Position numbers and translations under genes: made by a program. From Bacteroidota bacterium (GTDB lineage: Bacteria > Bacteroidota > Bacteroidia > Palsa-965), in the NCBI GenBank assembly GCA_003153435.1, contig PLYR01000093.1, positions 1-38,887 of the forward strand: a DNA stretch of 38,887 nt. Reading direction: 5' to 3'. Under the pieces are notes generated by a model. The model was not told the origin of the DNA, ran no database searches, and saw nothing but the letters and a program-made list of their open reading frames with translations. Shown piece by piece: positions 8,387 to 15,698 of the stretch. Each line of letters starts with the position of its first letter. Within the stretch, counting starts at the first letter, position 1.

Positions 8387-8956
8387 CTAATCAATGTCCG
8401 AAACTCCACCGCTGACAATAAACTTCATCACATCTGAAGCCGGAATATTTAACGGAAGCACACTGGAAACAGGTACAATCAATGTTTGCCCTGCTATGGA
8501 GTATGAGCTGGGTAGGTAAACCGCAACCATTTGTTCTCCGATTCCAAACTCTTTTAAATCACTTTGCGTAATAAATCCCAGTTGCCTGATATCATTTTCT
8601 TTATTCAGAGTAACCAGAACAGGTTTGTTAAATTTTCTTTTGCTACCCACAAAGGCTGAAAGAAAATCCTTAATGGAAGAATAAATTATTTTAACAACAG
8701 GCGCTCTTTCCATCGCATGCTCGAAGGCGTTAAAAACCGCCTTGAAAAGAAAGCTAGAGGCAAATACACCCACTCCCGTGATAAACAAAAAGCCAATCAA
8801 AACAGAGATTACCGGATCAACGTATGGATTAACCAGGTAGTTACTGGGAAGAAAACGACCGACGGCATTAATGATTATGTAGAAAATATAAACTGTCGCT
8901 CCCAACGGAGCCAGAACTACCAATCCCTGCAGAAAAAAACCAATATATTTCTTCAT
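8387..8956 (-). CDS. DUF502 family membrane protein
   Basis: A 189-residue inner-membrane protein. Two hydrophobic segments lie at about residues 5-27 and 46-70. The soluble part carries the DUF502 signature: 'ERAPVVKIIYSSIKDFLSAF', 'GFITQ' and 'VAVYLPSSYSIAGQTLIVP', the last matching the family's 'PTTPNPTSG'-like loop. The biochemical role of DUF502 is unknown. It lies 15 bp downstream of the Lrp-type regulator at the end of a long co-directional run, so it is probably co-transcribed. Confidence 0.85.
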   Translation of the reverse strand: MKKYIGFFLQGLVVLAPLGATVYIFYIIINAVGRFLPSNYLVNPYVDPVISVLIGFLFITGVGVFASSFLFKAVFNAFEHAMERAPVVKIIYSSIKDFLSAFVGSKRKFNKPVLVTLNKENDIRQLGFITQSDLKEFGIGEQMVAVYLPSSYSIAGQTLIVPVSSVLPLNIPASDVMKFIVSGGVSDID

Positions 8957-8971
8957 TAATTACGATACAAT

Positions 8972-9442
8972 TTAGAATCCATAGTTATATGGAATTAGAT
9001 TTGATTCCTTGGCTTTCGATAAGATCACCATGGTTTGCATATGGCTGATCTCTTCTATCGTGGCAATCTTTCTGGCAACCAGTTCTTCAAATGCGTTGAT
9101 GTCACTCACCATTACGTGCAATATATAATCTGCATTTCCGGTAACTTTATAGCAGTCCGTGATCTCCGCTATTTCTGCAATTTGTTTTTTGAACTTATCA
9201 ACCACTCCTTCTGTATGCCTTGGCAGTGTAATAAGCATAAGAGCCTTGATCCCAATGCCCAATTTTGATTCATCGACCTTTGCGTGATAACTTTTAATTA
9301 CCCCTCCTCGCTCCAATTTTTTTACTCTTTCCAGGGTTGGAGCTGGAGACAATCCAATAGTTTGGGACAGCTCAAGATTGGTTATTCTCCCGTTCTGCTG
9401 AAGGATTTTCAAGATGCGAAGATCTGTTTTATCTAAATTCAT
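8972..9442 (-). CDS. Lrp/AsnC family transcriptional regulator
   Basis: A 156-residue regulator of the feast/famine family, normally responding to amino acids. Residues ~3-60 form the winged helix-turn-helix ('LDKTDLRILKILQQNGRITN', then 'LSQTIGLSPAPTLERVKKLE'). The rest is the RAM ligand-binding domain with 'CYKVTGNADYILHVMV'. I take the ATG at 9442, which gives the usual 'MNLDKTDLRIL' start; a GTG at 9463 would add seven residues. It sits between a cyclase-family hydrolase gene and DUF502, with short gaps on both sides. Targets cannot be told from the sequence. Confidence 0.9.
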   Translation of the reverse strand: MNLDKTDLRILKILQQNGRITNLELSQTIGLSPAPTLERVKKLERGGVIKSYHAKVDESKLGIGIKALMLITLPRHTEGVVDKFKKQIAEIAEITDCYKVTGNADYILHVMVSDINAFEELVARKIATIEEISHMQTMVILSKAKESNLIPYNYGF

Positions 9443-9477
9443 AAGTTCAAAATATTCGTACACACGAATTTACTAAT

Positions 9478-10230
9478 TTATCGCACAATCTTATAAAGCA
9501 CAGGTTTACTTGGGCTTGCATCATTTTCAAAGCTTGCTATCTGGAGGTTTAAAAGATATTCCCCGTCAGTAATGTTATTAGGAACATAGATCAGTTCTGT
9601 GATCGTACGCTGGAGTTGCGTATTTCCAGGATACTGCCAAAACGCATGATGAGCCAGCAATTTTCCTCCGTCTACCTCCTTGTCAACACTTGGAACATCG
9701 ATCAGCAAGTGATCAATCCCTCTTTCATTCAACAGCACGGCAGCTTCTTCAAGCATATAGACCGGGTTGGTATTAGAATAATGAAAATTTATTTTCTCCG
9801 GTGGATTTGAGAGGGTGCGGATTACCAAGGCCTCTGGTTTAGCCCCAGAAAGGGCTTTTTCCAGCTGTTGCCGGGTGATAACCCGATCTCCCTCCGCATT
9901 CGTTTCTGGCAAAATGGTTATTAGTTCGGCAATAAAAAAAAACTTCTTCAGGCATTGATTAATGCTATAGTCTTCCCGACTGATGTGACCCACACATTCG
10001 GTATGAGTACCGTTTCCATGCGGATTGAATGTAATATTCCTGAAATTGACGGACCCTCCCTGCTTAACATCTCCAATCCAATCACCGTTACGTACCGGCT
10101 CTATCTTGACAGGATTTACATACCAAGCACTTACGTTTTCATCCCCAGTACGAAGTGGGATAGATATATCCAGCGGTTTGGAGAGATCTGTTTTGAATGA
10201 GCTTCCTTTATGGTTAATAGACGTGAACAT
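9478..10230 (-). CDS. cyclase family protein (kynurenine formamidase-like metal hydrolase)
   Basis: A 250-residue member of the cyclase family (PF04199), which includes KynB arylformamidase, isatin hydrolase and polyketide cyclases. 'LDISIPLRTGDENVSAWYV' opens the fold. The metal motif appears as His71-Gly-Asn-Gly-Thr-His76-Thr-Glu78...His82, a variant of the usual HxGTHxDxxxH: one extra residue after the first His, and Glu in place of Asp. 'HLLIDVPSVD' and 'LLAHHAFW' follow as in the family. Kynurenine formamidase activity is possible, but no other kyn gene is near, and the variant motif suggests a distinct subfamily. It lies 26 bp after hemW and 35 bp before the Lrp-type regulator. Confidence 0.8.
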   Translation of the reverse strand: MFTSINHKGSSFKTDLSKPLDISIPLRTGDENVSAWYVNPVKIEPVRNGDWIGDVKQGGSVNFRNITFNPHGNGTHTECVGHISREDYSINQCLKKFFFIAELITILPETNAEGDRVITRQQLEKALSGAKPEALVIRTLSNPPEKINFHYSNTNPVYMLEEAAVLLNERGIDHLLIDVPSVDKEVDGGKLLAHHAFWQYPGNTQLQRTITELIYVPNNITDGEYLLNLQIASFENDASPSKPVLYKIVR

Positions 10231-10256
10231 GGTTTTTGATTATAGATTGAACACCT

Positions 10257-11399
10257 TCATTTTTCTGTAATAAGTTCCTGAAACAAATCTGAAGCGATCC
10301 GGTCTGCAAACAGCATTCCTTCCTCAGTCAGAAGTAATTTTTCTTCCCTTTGAACTAACAACCCTTTTTGGATGTAGAACTCCGATTCCTCCAGGCAGTG
10401 AGCTGCGAGCTCGGGTCCGAAGCGTTCCCGTATCCATGCAAGATCACAACCCCACATGGTCCGAAGTCCGGTCATTACATATTCGTTGTATTGCTGAATA
10501 AGATGGAGTACTTCTATTTCCATTTCCGGCTTCCCAGCTTCAACAGAACGGATGTAAACATTGTTATTGGATTTATTCCATTGGCGTGAAACCGTATTAT
10601 AGGAATGCGCTGAAGGACCCAAGCCCAGATATGGTTCACCTTTCCAATAGCTGCTGTTGTGTCTGGAGAAAAAGCCTTGCTTTCCAAAATTCGAGATTTC
10701 GTACTGAACAAAATCATGCCAACGCATTTCCTCTTTCATAATCCTGAACTGTTCAGCACTCCGTTCGTCATCCGGAGCTGGTGAGCTGCCTTCCTTTACA
10801 AATTTTGCAAGAGCAGTCCTAGCTTCGACAGTGAGTGAATAGGCAGAGATGTGTTGAATATCCAAAGCAAATGCTTTTTGTAAGTTCTTTCTCCAGTCTT
10901 CATCTCCCAATCCTGGTATCCCATAAATCAGATCTATCGTAATGTTCGTGAATCCGGCATCCTGAGCCTGTTTTACACAGCGTTCGGCTTCCTCACTGGT
11001 GTGGGCGCGGTTCATCCACCGCAGATCTTCCTCCCGGAAACTTTGAATGCCTATACTCAAGCGGTTAACCGGACTCTGCCGGAGCTCAGACAACCTCTCA
11101 GGCAGTAAATCATCCGGGTTGGCTTCCAGGGTGATTTCTGCCGTTGAACTGATCCTGAAATGTTCCTTCAGACTGGAATAAATCTCCATCAGTTCACTCC
11201 CGTTGAGGAGAGATGGTGTACCTCCTCCAAAATAGATAGTATCTATTTCACTCCCACCCAGATAATCCTTTCTCATTGAAATTTCTTTCTTCAGGGCCAA
11301 GATGAAAGCTTGTTTGTTATTTAAAGAGGTGGAGAAATGAAAATCGCAGTAATGGCAGGCCTGTTTACAGAAAGGGATATGAATATAGATTCCAGGCAT
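10257..11399 (-). CDS. hemW: radical SAM heme chaperone HemW (HemN-like)
   Basis: A 380-residue radical SAM protein of the HemW type, often misnamed coproporphyrinogen III oxidase. Residues 11-18 carry the CxxxCxxC cluster motif (Cys11, Cys15, Cys18) in 'HIPFCKQACHYCDF'. The family motifs 'IDTIYFGGGTPSLL', 'ITLEANPDDL', 'RLSIGIQSF' and 'DLIYGIPG' are present, followed by the HemN C-terminal domain near 'YEISNFGK'. The length and the N-terminus starting just before the cluster fit HemW rather than HemN, which has a longer N-terminal region. HemW binds heme and is thought to deliver it to respiratory enzymes. The start lies 9 bp after the stop of the histidine kinase gene, so they are probably one transcript. 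Confidence 0.9.
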   Translation of the reverse strand: MPGIYIHIPFCKQACHYCDFHFSTSLNNKQAFILALKKEISMRKDYLGGSEIDTIYFGGGTPSLLNGSELMEIYSSLKEHFRISSTAEITLEANPDDLLPERLSELRQSPVNRLSIGIQSFREEDLRWMNRAHTSEEAERCVKQAQDAGFTNITIDLIYGIPGLGDEDWRKNLQKAFALDIQHISAYSLTVEARTALAKFVKEGSSPAPDDERSAEQFRIMKEEMRWHDFVQYEISNFGKQGFFSRHNSSYWKGEPYLGLGPSAHSYNTVSRQWNKSNNNVYIRSVEAGKPEMEIEVLHLIQQYNEYVMTGLRTMWGCDLAWIRERFGPELAAHCLEESEFYIQKGLLVQREEKLLLTEEGMLFADRIASDLFQELITEK

Positions 11400-11408
11400 T
11401 CGTTTTGT

Positions 11409-12911
11409 TTACTTATTCAATACGATGCGAAATGTAGTTCCTTTTTCTGGCTCTGACCATTTCACGAATATTTTTCCGCTGTGATAATTCTCCACAATAC
11501 GTTTGGTTAGAGAAAGACCCAGCCCCCAACCTCTTTGCTTGGTAGTATATCCGGGTTCGAACACTGTTTTGAATTTTGATTTCGGAATCCCCTTACCCGA
11601 ATCTGCTACATCGATATACACAAACTGGCTTTCATCTGAAACTTTCAGAGTGATACTACCCTCACCACTCATTGCATCAATTGCGTTCCGGCAGAGGTTT
11701 TCAATTACCCAGGCGAAAAGAGGAATATTGATTGGCGCAAAGATTGGTGAGCCTGTTTCATTAATGAGTGTGAAGTGAACTTTTTCAGTGGTCCGGAGCT
11801 TAATATAATTTACGGCTTCTTCTAAAACTTCCATTATATTCTCTTTCTCGAGTTTCGGCACAGAACCAATTTTGGAAAATCTTTCCGTAATCGTTTCAAA
11901 CCTTTTTACATCCCGAGCTATCTCCTTCACCATCTCTTCATCGGTGCCCTTCAGTTTCATATATTCAAGCCAACCGATAAGCGAGGAGAGTGGTGTACCC
12001 AGTTGGTGAGCTGTTTCTTTGGCAAGGCCCACCCAAACCTGGTTCTGTTCTGATTTGCGGGCAGTGCTGAATAATGTATAAGCTATCAGAAGGAACATTC
12101 CGATGATAGCAAACTGGACGAATGGGTAATATTTAATCTGCTTAAGCAGGAAGGAGTCTTCATAAAAAATATAATTTTTTTCTTTGTTCCCAAGATCCAC
12201 TTCGATGATGTTGCTTTTTGAACGCATATCATCGATAGTTTGCGTCCGGAAATTTTCACTCTTCATTTTCACAGAATCAAGATTCCCGAAGGCAATGACT
12301 CTTTGCCTGGTCGAATCTGTATATACCACAGGCACTGAAGCAGAGTTTATGGCAACCTCACTGATAAATGACTTAATCAGACTATTGATTACGTTTTTCA
12401 GGCTGCTAAACACCTTGGAATCTTTATAGTAAAGAAAATCTTTTTGTCCGGCATAGATATCAATCACAATCGGAGCATATTGCTTCCTCATTGTATCCAG
12501 CTGAGCCCTGAGCCAGGAAGAGTCTTTCGCTTTTACCATATCCAGGTTACGCCAGGATGTGATTTTGCCTTTCATATCGGTAAGGATAACCGGTACTTCC
12601 TCATTTGTCTTGATTACCTCCAGGACAAAAGGGTTCACATTCATTTCCTTTCCAAGCTCCTTGGTGGCTTCGGCCCACAATTCAACTTTTTTTCTTTCGG
12701 AAACAGAAATGGTCTGAAAAATAGAATCGGTCCGCAAAATGAAATTGGCCTTTTCTCTTATGGCGTTTGCCCAAAGCTTTGCCTTGCCGCGTTCATCAGC
12801 AGCAATTTTATCAACCAGGCGGATATTATACCAGAGGGAAACACCGATGATAGTCATGGCGGCAATAAAAAGCCAGAGCTTCCAGCGTTGCTTCTGTGTA
12901 TAAATGCTCAT
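11409..12911 (-). CDS. membrane sensor histidine kinase with internally duplicated sensor region
   Basis: A 500-residue kinase. Transmembrane segments lie at about 12-29 and 263-281, bounding a ~230-residue extracytoplasmic region. The cytoplasmic part has the phospho-acceptor His302 in 'AKETAHQLGTPLSSL', an N-box at 404-414 ('ENLCRNAIDAM'), a G1 box 'DSGKGIP' at 437-443 and a G2 box 'GWGLGLSL' at 461-468. The sensor region holds two related ~60-residue units (about 106-165 and 193-253). Each runs VPV..TD, NLD.VK.K, D.MR and ends YY.DS or FYEDS. No response regulator is adjacent; downstream is hemW (9 bp), upstream the AsmA-like gene (56 bp). The signal sensed is unknown. Confidence 0.9.
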   Translation of the reverse strand: MSIYTQKQRWKLWLFIAAMTIIGVSLWYNIRLVDKIAADERGKAKLWANAIREKANFILRTDSIFQTISVSERKKVELWAEATKELGKEMNVNPFVLEVIKTNEEVPVILTDMKGKITSWRNLDMVKAKDSSWLRAQLDTMRKQYAPIVIDIYAGQKDFLYYKDSKVFSSLKNVINSLIKSFISEVAINSASVPVVYTDSTRQRVIAFGNLDSVKMKSENFRTQTIDDMRSKSNIIEVDLGNKEKNYIFYEDSFLLKQIKYYPFVQFAIIGMFLLIAYTLFSTARKSEQNQVWVGLAKETAHQLGTPLSSLIGWLEYMKLKGTDEEMVKEIARDVKRFETITERFSKIGSVPKLEKENIMEVLEEAVNYIKLRTTEKVHFTLINETGSPIFAPINIPLFAWVIENLCRNAIDAMSGEGSITLKVSDESQFVYIDVADSGKGIPKSKFKTVFEPGYTTKQRGWGLGLSLTKRIVENYHSGKIFVKWSEPEKGTTFRIVLNK

Positions 12912-12967
12912 GTAATAGAAAAATTAGTTCTGAAATGGGGTTTGCTCTCGAAAGTCAAGGCAAGGGA

Positions 12968-15613
12968 TCAGAAGTCCCCATCATCTTTCTTCTCCGGTTT
13001 TTTATTCTTGTTTTTATCATCCCCGTCGAAATTCACATTGAAAGCAGCATCTCCAGGTTTTTTGTTCTTATCGGCGTTCCTTTTGGTTGCGAGCGTATCA
13101 TGCTTAAACATTCCAAACTCTTCGTTAAATATTCCTTTCAGTTTTTCCTTTTCATCTTTTCTTTTTGCAATACGATCCTCTTTAGCCATTTTTTTGTCCC
13201 AGCTAAGTATTGGATTGTTGATATTTCCTTTCATGCTGATGTAGAGTCTGAGCCGGTGGTTATCTTCCGTATCCTGCTCCAGATAATCCGTATTCTCTGA
13301 TCTTTTCTTTGCTTTCGCCGCCAGGAGCTCAGACAGGTAAAGGGCAAAAACATAGTCCACATTTTCATTGAAATCCTGGTTACCTGAAACTTCAATATCC
13401 AGAGCATTCGAATTCACCTGCGTCTCGGCAAGGTAAATAGTACTGTTCCGTATATTCACATTGGTCTTCAAAGTGGCAAATTTCACATCTTCGAGGTCAT
13501 TCACACTTATAAACTTGGACATTGCCTTGAGTGAAGCCAGTTTAATAAGCTCTCCATTGACAACGGTCACATCACAATCGGCAAGAAGTTTTGCCGAATT
13601 CATATTCAGATCAGCACTGCAAGGAACTCCCATCTTTGCTTTGGCAGTGATAGATCCTTTTAGATTCTTATCCGTCATGGTAGTCTGACCGAAATTCTCC
13701 ATGTCAGCGAACAGCTTTGTTACATTTATGCTGTTCAAGTCAGCGTCCAAACTAACTTTCAGCGAATCACTCCGCGTTCCGTCAACATCTCCACTCAAGG
13801 TGATGATCCCATCCATTGTACGGAATCCAAGAGGGTCGGCATAGAGGTGCTTGTCTTTCATTTTCAAAATCCCGCGCATGTCGGTAGCTTCAAACTTACG
13901 AAAAGTGAGATCATCAATCTGGGAGTTCAAAGTCAGATCCAGATACTTGTTAAAACTGACTTTGTAACTTGGATCTGTTTTGGAAACAGGGCCCGAAGAT
14001 TTATCGCTAAGCAGATCATTGAGGTCAATTTTTTTCGACTTGAGTGTCACATCCACTGTGAGGGGTTCATCTTTCAGAAGCGCCCAGGCAATCATGTTTT
14101 TGAATGTTCCGTTAATATTAAAATCGCTATGCGAAACCTTCCCCTGAAAGTCTTGCACGGTAATATCATTGTTTGCAAGGGAAAGTTTGCCACTGAAATT
14201 ATCGAACTTGAGATTGTTTTTGTGCAGTCGGAGATTGACTTCCGAGAAGATCAGATCACCACTTGTTTTATCCTCGTTGACAAAATTGCCTGGGTCTTTC
14301 TTAATATGCCCGGAGAATGATGCATTTATTTTCATGACACCAGACAGGCTCTCAATGGTATCGATTCGAAGAAATTTCTGTAGTTCAGTGAGATTGACAA
14401 TTCCTTCAGCCTTAGCATTCAGCATTGGGTTTGAGAAGTTCTCTATTTTGAAACTTCCATTAATTTTCCCTTCAGGAAGAGTTCCTGTGAATTGAGTCAG
14501 ATCAAACATTCCTTTACCCTGACTGCTGTATTCCCCTTTCAGATCCACATCTTTAAGGGTCAGATTTTCCTTGGTTTGTTTGATCTCTCCTTTGCTGACT
14601 CCGAAGGTAGCTTTGATAACAGGGCTGCTCTTTTTAGTAAGGGACCCATTGACAGATGCCTGGAAATAGAATACACCTTTACTGTCAAATTCATCGATGT
14701 CTTTCCGGAAGCGACCGGGCATCCAGGAGCAGGCAGACTTGATATCCATGTCCTTACCACCGATATCTATGTGGATTATATCTTCTGCTGGTCTGTGATC
14801 AAGGCTTCCGCTAAGAACAAGGGCCAGCTTTTCCAATTTAAGCTCGGATTTCTTAACCGTGTATTTCGTTCCATTCACATCCAGATCAGTTTTTAGGCTG
14901 ATATTCCGGTTATGAATGTAAGTTGTGTTTCCACTGATAATATGATCTACAAAGGTGTTGATGTCTGTCTGAAGTACATACTCCTGACTTGTGAACTGTC
15001 CTTTAAATGTGGCATCATGAATTGTAAAATTATCGTCATCTTTCGTTTGAAGATTCCTGTATTCCACTTTAATGTTTTTCATCACAATCTTGTCCAGGGC
15101 GAAGGCGCTGGTATCCTTTTTTGCCACCGTAGAAGTATCAACAGACGGCTTGAGGAAATGGAAATTATCATTACCGTTTTTATCGACCTTTAATTTAAGG
15201 TCAAGGTCCTTCAGTACAATACGTTTAATGACATAATGCTTGTTAAAAATATCCCGAATATTAAATTGAAGAGATATTTCACCAGCACGAAAAAGGGTGT
15301 CCTTTTTCTGGTCAGGAATTGCATCCAGCATTTTAATATTTCTGAAATTCACAGATGCATTGGGAAAGGTACTGATTACGGAGAAGTCAATATCAGCTGG
15401 ATTAACGATTACCTGAGCATTGAGCTGTTCATTTATTTTCGAGATCACCAGGGCCTTGGCTTCTCCCTGGAATTTCCATACTATTATTCCACCTGCTGCA
15501 ATAAGCAGCAACAGGATTGAAAATACGCTTATAAAAAAGATCTTGAAAAAGCGCTTAAGCCTGGAAGGTTTTTTTTTGTCGTTAGGCGCGGGGGTTACAG
15601 GAAATTCAGCCAT
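12968..15613 (-). CDS. AsmA-like inner-membrane protein
   Basis: An 881-residue protein with a short cytoplasmic N-terminus rich in Lys and Arg, one transmembrane segment at about 24-47, and a large periplasmic body. The N-terminal AsmA pattern is clear: 'INEQLNAQVIVNPADIDFSVISTFPNASVNFRNIKM'-type sequence (residues ~60-95), repeated beta-strand units with 'DLDLKLKVDKNGNDNF', and a C-terminal AsmA-like region with 'LKGSITAKAKMGVPCSADL'. The tail (last ~40 residues) is Lys/Asp/Asn-rich low complexity. AsmA-family proteins are linked to envelope assembly and phospholipid transfer between the membranes; that role is inferred from the family. It lies within a long co-directional run between the rluB-like gene and the kinase. 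Confidence 0.85.
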   Translation of the reverse strand: MAEFPVTPAPNDKKKPSRLKRFFKIFFISVFSILLLLIAAGGIIVWKFQGEAKALVISKINEQLNAQVIVNPADIDFSVISTFPNASVNFRNIKMLDAIPDQKKDTLFRAGEISLQFNIRDIFNKHYVIKRIVLKDLDLKLKVDKNGNDNFHFLKPSVDTSTVAKKDTSAFALDKIVMKNIKVEYRNLQTKDDDNFTIHDATFKGQFTSQEYVLQTDINTFVDHIISGNTTYIHNRNISLKTDLDVNGTKYTVKKSELKLEKLALVLSGSLDHRPAEDIIHIDIGGKDMDIKSACSWMPGRFRKDIDEFDSKGVFYFQASVNGSLTKKSSPVIKATFGVSKGEIKQTKENLTLKDVDLKGEYSSQGKGMFDLTQFTGTLPEGKINGSFKIENFSNPMLNAKAEGIVNLTELQKFLRIDTIESLSGVMKINASFSGHIKKDPGNFVNEDKTSGDLIFSEVNLRLHKNNLKFDNFSGKLSLANNDITVQDFQGKVSHSDFNINGTFKNMIAWALLKDEPLTVDVTLKSKKIDLNDLLSDKSSGPVSKTDPSYKVSFNKYLDLTLNSQIDDLTFRKFEATDMRGILKMKDKHLYADPLGFRTMDGIITLSGDVDGTRSDSLKVSLDADLNSINVTKLFADMENFGQTTMTDKNLKGSITAKAKMGVPCSADLNMNSAKLLADCDVTVVNGELIKLASLKAMSKFISVNDLEDVKFATLKTNVNIRNSTIYLAETQVNSNALDIEVSGNQDFNENVDYVFALYLSELLAAKAKKRSENTDYLEQDTEDNHRLRLYISMKGNINNPILSWDKKMAKEDRIAKRKDEKEKLKGIFNEEFGMFKHDTLATKRNADKNKKPGDAAFNVNFDGDDKNKNKKPEKKDDGDF

Positions 15614-15698
15614 AGTTTCAAAACGAAAAAAGGGGTTGAAAAGTATGTTGGGTTAACTATTAAATTCTATTCGAAAAGTCTCCTCTCACTCTAAATTA

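Noticed and set aside
9443-9463. GTG start of the Lrp-type regulator at 9463
   Set aside because: The ATG at 9442 gives the family's usual short lead before the helix-turn-helix domain.
12444-13244. 266-codon open frame on the plus strand across the kinase and AsmA-like genes
   Set aside because: It overlaps two well-supported genes on the opposite strand and has Phe/Ser-rich composition typical of antisense of Lys/Glu-rich coding sequence.
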